Assembly: GCA_938023035.1 (NCBI GenBank)
Contig: CALIDI010000018.1
Location: forward strand, 62,001 to 126,000
DNA from: an uncultured Leptolyngbyaceae cyanobacterium
GTDB taxonomy: Bacteria > Cyanobacteriota > Cyanobacteriia > Leptolyngbyales > Leptolyngbyaceae
DNA: 64,000 nt
Direction of reading: 5' to 3'
The notes below the pieces were generated by a model. It was not told the DNA's origin. It did not search any database and saw only the letters and a program-made list of their open reading frames with translations. Position 1 is the first letter of the stretch, and each line of letters begins with the position of its first letter. The position numbers were made by a program, and so were the translations under genes. Below, piece by piece: positions 1-10,189 of this stretch.

Positions 1-102
1 AGAACCTCCCTGGGCGAGAGTAATCGCAGGCACGGCGGTTGTCAGGGCTGTGGCGATCGCCACCCCTCGCAGAACACGCTTTGCAAAAGCTCTGGAAAGC
101 AT
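1..102 (-). CDS. N-terminus of a secreted protein, cut by the window edge
   Basis: Reading the minus strand from an ATG at 102 gives 34 residues that run off the window. They form a classical export signal: a basic n-region (SRAFAKRVLRG), a hydrophobic core (VAIATALTTAVPAITLA) and a likely cleavage after ALA-type residues before QGGS. The mature part is not in the window, so function cannot be given. It is divergent from pntA, with about 470 bases between the two starts. The signal-peptide reading is strong. That it is a real gene is an inference from the clean signal and the open frame. Confidence 0.6.
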   Translation of the reverse strand, partial: MLSRAFAKRVLRGVAIATALTTAVPAITLAQGGS

Positions 103-576
103 AGATAACTTACTCACAACAACGGCAATAGAAAGGGTGTCGAAATACTGGCTACACAGCTTGGCAAAAAGTTACTACGACTGTAACAGGTCACGCCTCA
201 CCCAGAGAGTGGAATTTTCGAACGGCCCTGCTAAGCAGACGCGAACATTGGCCTGCAAGTTCCACCAGATTACGATATGCTGCGTTTTTCAAACTATTAC
301 TAAGTAATTTTTTATCTATTCAGTAACGATACATAAGGGGAAATCATAAAACAAGTTAAAGAAGACTCATTTCTTCCTGAGATTCTCCTAGATTGGGAAA
401 ACTTGCGACGCAGGATCACCGCCTCAGTTCAGTTCTGAATCAAAGCTGGGCGATTTTTTGTATCGACGACAGGCCCATCAATTCTGAGCACTTGAGCATC
501 GGCCCTTTTGAGCCAATGCGGCTGAGGTGTGCCCACTGAAATGATCAACACTCTATCCATACAGACGTAAACGCCC
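103..576. other. Divergent intergenic region upstream of pntA
   Basis: Gene-free stretch between the truncated secreted-protein gene and pntA. Positions 250-400 are AT-rich and would suit promoters for both directions. No clear operator, hairpin or RNA gene was seen. Confidence 0.4.
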
Positions 577-2199
577 ATGACTATTGCGATTGATAAACAG
601 CCAGAGCTGGATGGGCAATGCCAAGCAGAGGCACCAGCCCGTCGGAAGCGGATTGGTATTCCTAAAGAAATTTTTCCGAATGAGAGTCGAGTGGCCGCGA
701 CTCCAGATACCGCCAAAATTTTGCAAAAGTTAGGCTTCGATGTATTAGTTGAAGCGGGTGCTGGTGCTGCGGCCAGTTTTTCTGACCTAGCTTATCAAGA
801 GGCTGGCTGTGAGATTATCGCTGATACCGCCAGCCTCTGGAAAATGGCGGATATCGTGCTGAAGGTGCGGCCCCCAGCGATGCATCCCAATCTAAATCAG
901 CATGAGGCTGACTTGTTACCTGAGGGTGGCACTCTCATCAGTTTTATCTATCCAGCTCAAAACCCAGAATTGCTGACCCAATTGGCCCGTCGCCAGGCCA
1001 CTGTCTTGGCCATGGATGCCATCCCCCGGATTAGCCGTGCTCAAAAGCTCGATGCCCTCAGCTCAATGGCCAATATTGCGGGGTATCGGGCGGTCATTGA
1101 GGCGGCTAATCACTTTGGGCGTTTCTTTACTGGCCAGATTACAGCGGCGGGTAAGGTGCCACCGGCAAAGGTCATGGTTATTGGCGCGGGGGTCGCGGGG
1201 CTGGCGGCGATCGGTGCAGCAAGAGGCTTAGGAGCAATTGTCCGAGCCTTTGATACTCGCCCCGTGGTGAAGGAGCAGGTAGAAAGCTTAGGCGCTGAGT
1301 TTCTTGAACTCGACTTTCAAGAAGATGGTACGGGGCAGGGTGGCTATGCCAAGGTGATGAGTCCGGAGTTTATTGCCGCAGAAATGGCTTTGTTTGCGGC
1401 CCAGGCTAAGGAAGTGGATATCATCATTACGACGGCTTTGATTCCTGGGAGAAAAGCCCCTGTGCTGATCACCCGTGAGATGGTTGAGAGCATGAAAAAA
1501 GGCTCGGTGGTGGTGGATATGGCTGCCGAGCAGGGCGGTAACTGCGAAGTCACACGACCTGGAGAGGTGTATCAATATCAGGGAGTCACCATTGTTGGGT
1601 TGACGGATCTCCCCAGTCGGATGGCTAGCCAGTCGAGCCAGCTCTATGGTCGCAATCTCTGTCATCTCTTAGAAGATATGGGTGGCTCTGAGGAATATCA
1701 GATAAATTTGGAGGATGAAGTCATTCGTGGTGCCCTGGTGCTGCATAACGGTGAGGTCACCTATCCACCGCCACAGCCCGTTGCGCCTTCAGCTGCTCCA
1801 CCCCCAGCCCTGGCTCCCGTGACGGCTGAGATGCCCGTGGCGTCTCCGACTCATTCAATTAATTGGGGGCTGATGACTCTGGTACTGGCAGGCTTAGCCC
1901 TCTTAGGATTGGGATCTGTCGCGCCGCCCTCTTTTTTATCGCACTTTACGGTTTTTGTGCTGGCCTGTTTTGTTGGCTGGCAGGTGATTTGGAATGTTTC
2001 CCCAGCGTTGCATACGCCCTTAATGAGCGTAACCAATGCCATCAGCGGCATCATCATTATCGGTGGCATGTTGCAAATTTCTGGGGTATCGACCTCGGCG
2101 ACAACGATTTTGGGGGCGATCGCCATTCTCATCGGCACCATCAACATCAGTGGGGGATTTCTCGTTACCCAACGAATGCTGAAGATGTTTCAAAAGTAG
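577..2199 (+). CDS. pntA: NAD(P) transhydrogenase subunit alpha (domains I and IIa fused)
   Basis: Alpha subunit of the proton-translocating NAD(P)+ transhydrogenase, which couples hydride transfer from NADH to NADP+ to proton movement across the membrane. Residues 24-395 are the NAD(H)-binding domain I, with the entry motif [11 protein letters not shown], the dinucleotide-binding stretch [20 protein letters not shown] near 203-222, and [21 protein letters not shown] Pro/Ala-rich linker (about 397-428) leads to three or four membrane helices at the C-terminus. At 540 residues it corresponds to the fused E. coli type rather than the split PntA1/PntA2 form. The ATG at 577 adds about 24 non-conserved residues before the conserved start. 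pntB follows 69 bases downstream, so the two are almost certainly co-transcribed. Confidence 0.95.
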   Translation: MTIAIDKQPELDGQCQAEAPARRKRIGIPKEIFPNESRVAATPDTAKILQKLGFDVLVEAGAGAAASFSDLAYQEAGCEIIADTASLWKMADIVLKVRPPAMHPNLNQHEADLLPEGGTLISFIYPAQNPELLTQLARRQATVLAMDAIPRISRAQKLDALSSMANIAGYRAVIEAANHFGRFFTGQITAAGKVPPAKVMVIGAGVAGLAAIGAARGLGAIVRAFDTRPVVKEQVESLGAEFLELDFQEDGTGQGGYAKVMSPEFIAAEMALFAAQAKEVDIIITTALIPGRKAPVLITREMVESMKKGSVVVDMAAEQGGNCEVTRPGEVYQYQGVTIVGLTDLPSRMASQSSQLYGRNLCHLLEDMGGSEEYQINLEDEVIRGALVLHNGEVTYPPPQPVAPSAAPPPALAPVTAEMPVASPTHSINWGLMTLVLAGLALLGLGSVAPPSFLSHFTVFVLACFVGWQVIWNVSPALHTPLMSVTNAISGIIIIGGMLQISGVSTSATTILGAIAILIGTINISGGFLVTQRMLKMFQK

Positions 2200-2268
2200 C
2201 GATTGGCTGTTTGCAGTCGGCTGTTCGCCTTCCCCCTCCATTCTCTTATTCTTCTACTCTGTACTTCT

Positions 2269-3693
2269 ATGTCCAATAATCTTTTAACGGTGGCTTACAT
2301 TGCGGCCAGCGCTTTGTTTATCCTTAGTCTGGGAGGTTTATCTAACCAGGAGACCGCCCGCCAAGGTAATGTCTTTGGCATTGTGGGTATGGTCATTGCC
2401 TTTATCGCTACGGCGATCGCCAGCGTGCAGATGAGTGCCTATGGGTTACTGGGCGCGGTCATTTTACCCGGTGCCATCATTGGAGCAATGGTAGCCTCGC
2501 GGGTGGCTATGACCTCAATGCCAGAGTTGGTCGCCATTTTGCATAGCTTTGTGGGTCTAGCTGCTGTGTTAGTAGGCTTTGCCAACTTTCTCAACCCTGA
2601 TACTGCGCTAGTCGGTGTTGAAGCAACGATTCACCAAGTCGAAGTCTACGTAGGTATTTTGATCGGGGCGATCACCTTTACCGGGTCGATCGTTGCCTTT
2701 GGTAAACTACGGGGACTCATTGCCAGTAAACCGTTGATGTTGCCGGCCCGCCATTTTCTTAACCTGGGGATGGTAGCCGTTATCCTTTGGTTGGGTTATG
2801 AGTTTATGGGTGGCCCACTGCTAACTAGCCTCCAGGCACTGCTGGCCATGACGGCGATCGCAGGTGTGCTAGGGCTGCACTTGGTACTGGCGATCGGAGG
2901 GGCCGATATGCCGGTGGTTATCTCTATGCTCAATAGTTACTCCGGTTGGGCAGCGGCAGCAGCGGGCTTTATGCTCTCAAATGACCTGTTGATCATCACC
3001 GGTGCCCTGGTAGGGAGTAGTGGGGCCATTCTCAGCTACATCATGTGTAAAGCCATGAACCGCTCCTTTATCAGCGTGATTTTAGGTGGGTTTGGTGCGG
3101 GTGCCAGTCAATCGACAGGAGCCGCCAGCCAACCAGCGGGAGAGGTCAACCCGATTCAGGTAGAAGAAGCGACAGAGATCTTAGAGAATGCTCGCAGTGT
3201 GGTAATTGTGCCAGGCTATGGGATGGCGGTGGCCCAGGCCCAATACCCCATTTCTGAAATTACTAAAAAGTTACGCGATCGCGGTACCACCGTTCGCTTT
3301 GGCATTCACCCCGTCGCAGGCCGAATGCCAGGACACATGAATGTCCTGCTAGCAGAAGCCAACGTACCCTACGACATCGTGCTGGAAATGGATGAAATCA
3401 ACCACGACTTTCCAGCAACGGATGTAGTGCTAGTCGTTGGTGCCAATGACACGATCAACTCCAGTGCGCTAGAAGACCCCAACAGCCCCATTGCGGGGAT
3501 GCCCGTCATGGAAGTGTGGAAAGCAAAAACCGTCATTGTGATGAAACGCAGCATGGCCAGTGGCTATGCTGGGGTCGATAATCCGGTGTTCTACAAGGAG
3601 AACACGCGCATGTTGTTTGGCGATGCCCGTAAGAATGTGGATGCAATTTTGGCCCAACTGACCACACAAACGCTGGCAGGCAGTCGGGGATAA
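2269..3693 (+). CDS. pntB: NAD(P) transhydrogenase subunit beta
   Basis: Beta subunit of the proton-translocating transhydrogenase. About nine hydrophobic segments fill the N-terminal 270 residues (membrane domain II). A linker leads to the soluble NADP(H)-binding domain III, with [34 protein letters not shown] and the conserved [20 protein letters not shown]. The frame is open back to a TTG at 2203, but the ATG at 2269 ([17 protein letters not shown]) matches the usual family start and gives 474 residues. It partners with PntA immediately upstream. An 8-bp inverted repeat (3723-3730 with 3747-3754) just downstream may end the transcript. Confidence 0.95.
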   Translation: MSNNLLTVAYIAASALFILSLGGLSNQETARQGNVFGIVGMVIAFIATAIASVQMSAYGLLGAVILPGAIIGAMVASRVAMTSMPELVAILHSFVGLAAVLVGFANFLNPDTALVGVEATIHQVEVYVGILIGAITFTGSIVAFGKLRGLIASKPLMLPARHFLNLGMVAVILWLGYEFMGGPLLTSLQALLAMTAIAGVLGLHLVLAIGGADMPVVISMLNSYSGWAAAAAGFMLSNDLLIITGALVGSSGAILSYIMCKAMNRSFISVILGGFGAGASQSTGAASQPAGEVNPIQVEEATEILENARSVVIVPGYGMAVAQAQYPISEITKKLRDRGTTVRFGIHPVAGRMPGHMNVLLAEANVPYDIVLEMDEINHDFPATDVVLVVGANDTINSSALEDPNSPIAGMPVMEVWKAKTVIVMKRSMASGYAGVDNPVFYKENTRMLFGDARKNVDAILAQLTTQTLAGSRG

Positions 3694-4610
3694 CCTGAGA
3701 AGGTATCCTCACAATTAACCCGGTCAGGATGAGGACTGAGAAGCCTATCCTGACTCCTGACTGGGGATCTAACTAGAGTCTTCCTAGGGCCTTTTTGCAA
3801 AATCAAACCTCTCTCCAGCCGGGCAAAAAGCCGCCCTAGTAAAGCAGTACAGCAAAGCGGAAATTTTTGAACTGGTCTAAGCCGCCTTCATTGCCCAGTC
3901 CTTGCTCCCATTGAGGCAGCAGGGGAAGCAGCTCGAAGCCCCTCTCTGGTGCCAGCTAGGAGAGGGGCATCTCTCTAACGAGCATTCAAGAAAGGAGGAA
4001 AAGCAGCGAAACGGATACCTGAGTCTACTCGTCAGGCCAAGTTATTTAACCTACTTAACCACTGACACAGCCTTAAGCCTTCTGCGCAACGCTGTCAACG
4101 ACAGCTACCATCAAAGGATGATTGCTAGCACAGGTTGAGGAAATAGCATCGCCTCTGCCATCAGGAGAAACAACGCTAAGATAGTCCACAATAAAATCCA
4201 CCAATAAGCTTGAGGAAGGTGATGTCGTAACATAAGAATGACCTCCGGCGATAACCGACACAAACTGATTTGTCAGACTTCACTGGATGGCTTCTTTAAG
4301 AAAAAGCTGACTCTTCTGATTTCCTAATTTCATCAACGGCTCTTTGATGAGGCAGCGTATCCAGTTCCTGAAGAGGTTGCCAACGAATCAGCGCTATAAT
4401 CGTTTCCTTCCAGCAACGCTTGATTTTTTTGCTTGATTCTATTAGAGCCGTAGAGTAATGCTGGACAAATCACTTGCCCCATTCATATAGAGTAGAGAAA
4501 CAATTTGAGAAACTTGTGAGGATAAGGCAGGCAGATTCGGAGGTTCTGGCACAACTTCAGCCATCTTTTTCAGGATTTGTGCCACCATAGGAGTGCAAAT
4601 AAGTTAAGCT
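3694..4610. other. Gene-free region after pntB
   Basis: About 900 bases with no convincing gene. Close to the pntB stop is a perfect 8-bp inverted repeat, GTCAGGAT (3723-3730) and ATCCTGAC (3747-3754), possibly a weak terminator but without a following T-run. Around 3926-3965 there is a short inverted GC-rich segment (CCCCTCTC / GAGAGGGG type) resembling the core of repeat family A. Short open frames here have no recognisable protein character. Confidence 0.4.
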
Positions 4611-5534
4611 GTGCAAACAATCGAGTCTAGCGCTAGAGTTACTACCGTGCTGAAACACCTGACATTCGTCTCTATGGTTGCCCTTTTTGGTTTAGGGAGT
4701 TCGGCCCAACTTCCTGCAAAGGCGCAGGCTTTAACCCCTCATGTTTTACAGATAGAGACTAAACAGTTAGAAGGAATTGGTGTCACTCTTTTACAAGAGT
4801 CATTGCAGTTGGCTCAGTTGCAGCAGTATGATCTGGCATTGCCACGGGTAGCTCTGGCCTCCCAGCTAATTCCGCAAAATCCTGAAGTGTGGTCATTGCT
4901 AGGTGGGCTTTACCTACAAACTAATGAGACGGATCGGGGGATTGAAGCGCTGTTGCGATCGCATCAGTTAGATGCGAAGAACACCTCGGTGCTTTTTGCT
5001 CTGGGATCAGCCTACTTTCAAAAAGGTAACTACAACAGCTCGGTGAATTATTTAACGAAGGGTCTGGCGATCAAGCCGGATGTTCCTGGGGCGTTGTTTG
5101 ACCTAGGGAATGCCTACCTGATGTTACGTCGCTACGATGAGGCTGTGACCCAGTATCGAAAGGCGATGGTGCAAGACCCTAAGTTCTGGCCAGCCATTAA
5201 TAATGTTGGCCTGGTGGAGTATGAACGAGGGCAGTTAGATGCGGCTGTGCGGAGTTGGCGCAAAGCGGCGGATCTCGATCCCAAAGCAGCAGAGCCACGC
5301 CTGGCGATTGCGGTTGCCCTCTATAAGAAGGGCGATCGCGAGCAGGGGTTGGCCTTAGGCGAGGCCGCCATTGAGCTGGATAGCCGCTACGCCGACTTAA
5401 AGTTTTTGAAGGATAATCTCTGGGGCGATCGGCTGATGCAAGATGCCAAAGTATTTCTAGAAACCCCCCGCATGAAAGCTTCCATTGCTCAGACACGAGG
5501 GAATGCGCCTACTAGAGAACGGGCAGCGGAATAA
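4611..5534 (+). CDS. Secreted tetratricopeptide-repeat (TPR) protein
   Basis: A 307-residue TPR protein, likely exported. After a short basic region (KH at 15-16) comes a hydrophobic segment (LTFVSMVALFGLGSSAQL) ending in AKAQA, consistent with signal-peptide cleavage. Residues 60-270 contain about six helical TPR units; the clearest are YLQTNETDRGIEALLRSHQL, YFQKGNYNSSVNYLTKGLAI and YLMLRRYDEAVTQYRKAMVQ. TPRs bind partner proteins, so the role is probably scaffold or assembly, partner unknown. The start is the GTG at 4611; an internal ATG (residue 22) would cut the signal and is less likely. It stands alone, 195 bases before the YdcF-like gene on the same strand. Confidence 0.8.
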   Translation: MQTIESSARVTTVLKHLTFVSMVALFGLGSSAQLPAKAQALTPHVLQIETKQLEGIGVTLLQESLQLAQLQQYDLALPRVALASQLIPQNPEVWSLLGGLYLQTNETDRGIEALLRSHQLDAKNTSVLFALGSAYFQKGNYNSSVNYLTKGLAIKPDVPGALFDLGNAYLMLRRYDEAVTQYRKAMVQDPKFWPAINNVGLVEYERGQLDAAVRSWRKAADLDPKAAEPRLAIAVALYKKGDREQGLALGEAAIELDSRYADLKFLKDNLWGDRLMQDAKVFLETPRMKASIAQTRGNAPTRERAAE

Positions 5535-5728
5535 TCTTCGGTGGATGTCACCTACAGAGCAACTCGAATAATGTCCTGATGCTTCTAAAGCATTGGAGTG
5601 ATACAAAGGTAGGCCTTAGTACTAGCTTCTGCGTTACAACCCCGTTTATTTCAGAGAGACTATAACCCGAACGTTCTCTCGCAGGATCTTGTGTTATGCT
5701 CCCATCTGGTATTGCTGATAAGTAGGTT

Positions 5729-6361
5729 ATGCCCCCTAAGGCAACGACAACAAAGGTGACACAGCTAACTCTTCGCTCCCGGCGAAAGCCCGGGAAGCTT
5801 ATCATTTCTAGGTATTGTTCTGGATTGCTCCTTTTCTCTATCCTGCTGCCAGGAACATGGATTGCCTACCGCCAAGTTCAAAGCTTTGTGATTAAACCAA
5901 AGGCGATTTTGGTGCTGGGGGGCGCAACCCAGCGGGAGCAGTTTGCTGCCGAGTTTGCCCAACAGCATCCAGATTTGCCGATCTGGGTTTCTAGTGGTGA
6001 CTGGCCTAGTTCCACCCAAACGACCTTTACAAACGCGGGCGTTGCTCTGGATCGTCTGCAACTGGACCGGCGAGCGGTTGACACGGTGACTAACTTTACG
6101 ACTCTAGTCGATGAGTTTCAAGCTCAGGGGATTAATCATGTTTACTTAGTTACCTCCGACTACCACATGCAGCGGGCGCAGGTCGTTGGCGAAATTGTGT
6201 TCGGCAGCCGGGGCATTTTACTAAAACCCGTGACAGTGCCCTCAGAGCAGCCCTCAGAGCCAATCCTGAAGGTTTTGCGGGATGCAGGGCGTTCGGTATT
6301 GTGGCTGTTAACGGGCCATACTGGCTCCACTCTGCGAGATCGGTATCAAAACCCGCGTTAG
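5729..6361 (+). CDS. YdcF/SanA-like (DUF218) membrane protein
   Basis: A 210-residue protein with one N-terminal membrane helix (ISRYCSGLLLFSILLPGTWI, about 26-45) and a DUF218 domain. The domain signature is AILVLGGATQRE near 56, IWVSSGDWPSS near 90, an acidic/Thr stretch (DTVTNFTTLVDEF) and YLVTSDYHMQRA near 143. The family (YdcF, SanA, ElyC) is linked in bacteria to envelope integrity and peptidoglycan metabolism and has a Rossmann-like fold. No specific reaction is assigned here. The next gene's frame opens right after this stop, so the two may be co-transcribed. Confidence 0.8.
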   Translation: MPPKATTTKVTQLTLRSRRKPGKLIISRYCSGLLLFSILLPGTWIAYRQVQSFVIKPKAILVLGGATQREQFAAEFAQQHPDLPIWVSSGDWPSSTQTTFTNAGVALDRLQLDRRAVDTVTNFTTLVDEFQAQGINHVYLVTSDYHMQRAQVVGEIVFGSRGILLKPVTVPSEQPSEPILKVLRDAGRSVLWLLTGHTGSTLRDRYQNPR

Positions 6362-6466
6362 GTGGGGCGATCACAATCTTGGCGCTTTTATCCGACGGGG
6401 TTTTCCATTAGGCTAAAGTTTCCGCTACCCTTTCTATTCAAAGGAGTCGATACAGAGGATCTAAGC

Positions 6467-6958
6467 ATGCAAACGCTGATAGTTGGAGCCGGTAGCTTTT
6501 GGGTGGCTTTTATCTTTGCTAGTCTGGTGGAATATTGGGTGCATCGGTGGATGCACAAATCGCCAGGGTTTGGTAAGCGCCATCGTGACCATCATCGTCG
6601 CAACGAGGGCCAGGGAGTGTTGTGGGAGTTTCGCGATTATGTTAAAGGAACCCTGGTGATGATGCTGCTGCCGTTTCTGATTTCTCCTGTCATTGGGGTT
6701 GGCTGGATGAGCGGGGCGACCGCGTTTGCGGCCTTTTCCTCCTATGCCCACCAACTCCAGCACGAAAACCCGACCAAATGCTTCTGGATGCCAATGCCCG
6801 TTCACTATGTCCACCACAAGTACAACATGTGGTACCACAACTTTGGTCTGGCAGTAGACTGGTGGGATCGCGTTTTTGGCACTTACAAACCGGTCGAGTG
6901 GCTCACGGATGAGTCAACCCAACCAGACCGCAGCTATTGGCAACTGCGCTGGTGGTAG
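6467..6958 (+). CDS. Fatty acid hydroxylase / sterol desaturase family membrane enzyme
   Basis: A 163-residue integral membrane di-iron enzyme of the fatty acid hydroxylase superfamily. Histidine clusters are in the right order: HRWMH (26-30), HRDHH (39-43), HQLQH (95-99) and HYVHH (113-117), with a further His at 124, separated by hydrophobic helices. Substrate is unknown; small members include carotenoid (beta-carotene) and fatty-acid hydroxylases. The frame is open back to a GTG at 6362, but the ATG at 6467 has an AGAGGAT-type ribosome site just upstream and starts directly with a membrane segment, so it is preferred. It probably shares a transcript with the YdcF-like gene. Confidence 0.8.
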   Translation: MQTLIVGAGSFWVAFIFASLVEYWVHRWMHKSPGFGKRHRDHHRRNEGQGVLWEFRDYVKGTLVMMLLPFLISPVIGVGWMSGATAFAAFSSYAHQLQHENPTKCFWMPMPVHYVHHKYNMWYHNFGLAVDWWDRVFGTYKPVEWLTDESTQPDRSYWQLRWW

Positions 6959-7006
6959 CCAGTTTTGGGTCAGCGGTGACGTACAGGAGCGTTGCCAGCC
7001 AGAAAG

Positions 7007-7037
7007 CTTCTCAACTCTTGAAACTTCTCAACTCTTG
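7007..7037. repeat. Short tandem repeat, 17-bp unit, two copies
   Basis: The 14-mer CTTCTCAACTCTTG occurs at 7007-7020 and 7024-7037, separated by AAA. It lies in the short convergent intergenic region between the hydroxylase gene and the glutathione S-transferase gene. Function unknown; probably replication slippage. Confidence 0.7.
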
Positions 7038-7202
7038 TCAGATTCAGCTAAAATGCCCGATCACTGGCTGTTGAGTGAGTGAATTTTCCAGTTTATCGAT
7101 TTTCCGGGTACACGATGTCGCTCATCAGGCAGAAGGCTGCAAACACTGAGGTTCTGAGAATATTGACTTTGCCCGTCAAATTGTGAATGCGGCCCGGTAT
7201 GA

Positions 7203-7766
7203 CTAAGCGTTGCTACGATTTCCAAGTGCTTTCTGGAACGCAGGTCGTTCAGCGATGCGTTTGAGGTAGGCCATGACCACCGGGTAGGAACTCAGATCTA
7301 CTCTTAGCATCAACGGGATATAGCCAACCATGGCCCCCACCGCGACATCGGCCACGGTAAAGGTGTCTCCTAAAATCCACGGGCGATCACCGAGCCATTG
7401 ATTGAGCATCCCCATATGGCGGGGCAGTGCTTTTTCACGACTGGCCTCAGAAAAGACCTCTGGCCCTAGGGTAGCATTGGCATAGTTAATCCACTGATTA
7501 AGCGCCGCTCGTTGCTCGGCGGTTGTGACACCTCCATACTGATCGGCCAGGTACAGCAAAATCGCTCCCGACTCCCAAAGCTTAAAATCGCCATCCACAA
7601 TAGCAGGCACCTTCCCAATCGGGTTGATTTCTAGAAACGCAGGCTGCCGATGCTCCCCGGCCTGCATATCCAGCATCACCATTTCGTAGGGAATTCCCAA
7701 TTCTTCCAGATACCAATGAACAATAGAGGCGCGACTCCGCGCCCCTGCGTAGAGTTTTAACGCCAT
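7203..7766 (-). CDS. Glutathione S-transferase family protein
   Basis: A 187-residue GST. The N-terminal thioredoxin-like domain starts MALKLYAGARSRASIVHWYL and has the cis-Pro region KVPAIVDGDF with the ESGAILLYL glutathione-binding turn. The C-terminal all-helical domain has GDRPWILGDTFTVADVAVGA. It likely conjugates or reduces electrophiles with glutathione in the cytosol. The start at 7766 is set by a near-perfect Shine-Dalgarno site, AAGGAGG, placed 4-5 bases upstream; the longer open frame to 7823 ignores it. It is convergent with the hydroxylase gene and has no obvious operon partner. Confidence 0.88.
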   Translation of the reverse strand: MALKLYAGARSRASIVHWYLEELGIPYEMVMLDMQAGEHRQPAFLEINPIGKVPAIVDGDFKLWESGAILLYLADQYGGVTTAEQRAALNQWINYANATLGPEVFSEASREKALPRHMGMLNQWLGDRPWILGDTFTVADVAVGAMVGYIPLMLRVDLSSYPVVMAYLKRIAERPAFQKALGNRSNA

Positions 7767-7994
7767 GAGGCCTCCTTGGTTGCCATTGACCGCTGGGTAC
7801 AGTTCACCATCAAAAGGGGACAAAAATCAAGGTGCTAAGGCAGTGGTTGATTTCAGGAAGTTTCTAGAAAGAAGGTGAAGCAACTATCCGTTGGTTACGC
7901 GCTGAACGCTTGCCAAGGGATGAAGGCAAGGAAAGAGCACTCAGCCGTTGACTAAAGGCAGTTGACTACAGATGCAGGTGCTTTTGGTCACTCA

Positions 7995-8459
7995 CTAAAG
8001 CACCTTATGGGTATGCTCGTGCTGCTTCACATTATCTTCTGTATGAACCAAACGGACAGAATTTAAGATGCGCTTGCGTTCGGTAGAGTAGTTAAAATCC
8101 CTGCGGGTACTCCCCAGAGGAATCAGCGCCTGAGCTTTTGTGCGGGCTTTGTAGGTGCGGGCCGCCGCGATCGCCCGATCGGCAAAGTTGTCACAAACTT
8201 GACTAGACTCAGGGAACTCAGCCGGTAGATTTAGCGTCTCTCCTGATAGGATTGCTCCCAACGGAGTGGCAGTTGCCCAACGGTAGGAAGTCGGAATGCC
8301 TTTAACAATCGCTTCCAACGCTGCCGAAGGAATAGGTTCTACCACCTCGACAGCATGAACGCCATCCTCATTGCGGAGAAAGCAGGTTGCTAGACCTAAA
8401 ACCACATAGTCGGCAGTCGTGAGATCGGGAGCATTAGAAAGAGTGGGTGCAGTGGTCAT
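7995..8459 (-). CDS. Conserved hypothetical protein (cyanobacterial type)
   Basis: A 154-residue soluble protein without signal peptide or membrane segment. It has an ordered N-terminal half (TTADYVVLGLATCFLRNEDG, then a Glu-rich strand HAVEVVEPIPSAALEAI) and a basic middle (AARTYKARTKAQALIPLG). The C-terminal part is charged and ends HEHTHKVL. The composition, clean ATG at 8459 and lack of overlap support a real gene. No family was recognised from the sequence and no function is proposed. Confidence 0.65.
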   Translation of the reverse strand: MTTAPTLSNAPDLTTADYVVLGLATCFLRNEDGVHAVEVVEPIPSAALEAIVKGIPTSYRWATATPLGAILSGETLNLPAEFPESSQVCDNFADRAIAAARTYKARTKAQALIPLGSTRRDFNYSTERKRILNSVRLVHTEDNVKQHEHTHKVL

Positions 8460-8897
8460 GGTTCAGGTTGCGTCAATCGATTCGGAGAGTGCGTCATTGA
8501 TAAATTGGGGTTGGGCCAGACCAACTGTTTCTTCCCAGAGGGTCGGTTTTCCCTACCTTTGGTTTCACCGCGCCTTCAGAAATTGTCGGCATTGTGGATG
8601 TAGTCAAACAAAGTTCAACTTGAAACCGGTTGTTTCTCTATAGATAAAACTTTAGGCCTGGACTGGGATAGGGTTTAATCATAACGTTGTGCGCAGAAAC
8701 CTTCTGAACGCTCATCGTAATGATATGACCCTCTACCGTTTATTCTGAGTCTAAACATTACCAGTTTCAGCGTTTTGAGGACAATTCTTTAAACTTTCCG
8801 TTTTCTTCCTGACAGGACAAGTCAACAAGTGACACAGTGATAAAGCCGCTTGCAGAGCAAATTCTCTAATCTAATCATCAGGAACAGTAGAGTTGCT
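8460..8897. other. Intergenic region between divergent genes
   Basis: Separates the hypothetical gene (minus) from the TPR gene (plus) and presumably holds both promoters. No operator, terminator or RNA gene was recognised. Confidence 0.4.
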
Positions 8898-9695
8898 ATG
8901 AACATTCGTCGCCCATTCTCAGCCCCAACCAGAAAAGCCACTAGAAACCGCCCCCTGGTAACCCGAAATGGGCGCATTGGACAGAAAAAGTCGGATTGTT
9001 CATCTCAAAATCAGTCATCTCGCAGATACTCATCCCTGTCGGAGTCGCTAGGGTCAGAACAACTGGGTGATTATAACCAGGAGCGTTGGTTGCGGCAACG
9101 CGCCCTCGCTTTTGCAAGAGAGGAGGAATATGCCAAGGCGATCGCCCTATTCGACCAGTTGATTGTCATGAATCCCAGTAATGCCAGCCACTACAATAAC
9201 CGGGGATTGTTATTCTTTCAGTCGGGGTACGTTAGGCGGGCTTTGAATGATTATGACCAGGCGATCGCCCTCAATCCAGGGCTGTCTCAGCCTTACAATA
9301 ATCGCGCCAATTGCTTTGCGGCGCTGGGGGCGCTGGAAGCAGCGGTTGCTGATTACGAAACCGCGCTGGATCTAAACCCTGCGAATCTCCATGCCCGGCT
9401 CAATCTGGGCGTGACGTTTCGTGAGCTGGGTCTGTATGATAGCGCCCTCGAAACCCTAGAAACCGTGCTGCACTTTAGCCGGTTTCAAGATGGGGCAGAA
9501 CTCGGTAAGTCGCGGTTTCAGGCAAAGGTTTATGGTGAACGTGGACGGGTTCATCACTTAGCCGGAGATTGGAATTGGGCAATCGCTGACTACCAGCGTT
9601 CGCTTGAGATTCTCTCTAAGTTGGATGACAGAGAAGCGCAGAAACTCGTTGAACAAATTCAGGCTTGGCAAGGCGCTTTGGCGCCTGCCGCCTGA
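8898..9695 (+). CDS. Cytosolic TPR-repeat protein
   Basis: A 265-residue protein. The first 60 residues are basic, low-complexity and Ser/Arg-rich, probably disordered. Residues 65-250 hold about four TPR units, with motifs such as AKAIALFDQLIVMNPSNASH, YNNRGLLFFQSGYVRRALND, YDQAIALNPG and YNNRANCFAALGALEAAVAD. No signal peptide, so probably a cytosolic scaffold. The ATG at 8898 (MNIRRPF) is preferred over a TTG at 8850. Its partner protein cannot be inferred from the context. Confidence 0.78.
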   Translation: MNIRRPFSAPTRKATRNRPLVTRNGRIGQKKSDCSSQNQSSRRYSSLSESLGSEQLGDYNQERWLRQRALAFAREEEYAKAIALFDQLIVMNPSNASHYNNRGLLFFQSGYVRRALNDYDQAIALNPGLSQPYNNRANCFAALGALEAAVADYETALDLNPANLHARLNLGVTFRELGLYDSALETLETVLHFSRFQDGAELGKSRFQAKVYGERGRVHHLAGDWNWAIADYQRSLEILSKLDDREAQKLVEQIQAWQGALAPAA

Positions 9696-9949
9696 TAACC
9701 CTACCCTCCGTTGTCGGGGATCGATGGCTCTGTTGCGATCGCTGCCCCAACGGCCCCTTCCTCACAGGGCCGCATCAGTAGAAGACAACTTCAGTCGAGG
9801 ATCACTATCATTAGGTGATTTCTAGGAAAGAGCCGAGCCACCCCCTCAGCACCAACTCACGCCAAGAGTGCAGCAGATACCCAATTCAATGCTTTACGCT
9901 ACAGGGCTGCTGCTAGCTAAAAACCACCCATCCAAAACCCAGGGTAGTA

Positions 9950-10189
9950 TCAGATCAACTGGACAGACTGACCATTGACCGATACCAGGCAATCAAGACG
10001 AATCTCAGTACCATCGGTTAACCTGAGAAAATCCGCCTGATTAACGGCATAGATATCCGCAATTCGATCTTGCACCTCAATAACTTCGCCACTGCTCGTG
10101 CGGTAAACAATCTGACAGAGCTGGCGTAAGGTTGCCAGTGCTTCTAACTGATCATAGAAATGACAATCAAGCAGACGGTAGCTATCCAT
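9950..10189 (-). CDS. Rof-like (Rho-binding antiterminator family) small protein
   Basis: A 79-residue protein. The pattern Y-x-LLDC-x-FYD-x-LEALATLRQ, then VIEVQDRIADIYAV, FLRLTDG and EIRLDCLVSVNGQ, matches the Rof/YaeO family as I recall it: E. coli Rof begins YQPINCDDYDNLELA and folds as a small SH3/Sm-like barrel that inhibits Rho. Cyanobacteria generally lack Rho, so the biochemical role is probably different, for example RNA or protein binding. The ATG at 10189 is chosen because the conserved region begins directly after it. It stands alone on the minus strand, convergent with the TPR gene. Confidence 0.65.
   Translation of the reverse strand: MDSYRLLDCHFYDQLEALATLRQLCQIVYRTSSGEVIEVQDRIADIYAVNQADFLRLTDGTEIRLDCLVSVNGQSVQLI

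Noticed and set aside
3902..4138. 78-codon open frame after pntB
   Set aside because: Composition is not protein-like, it overlaps a repeat-like GC hairpin, and no ribosome site or family is visible.
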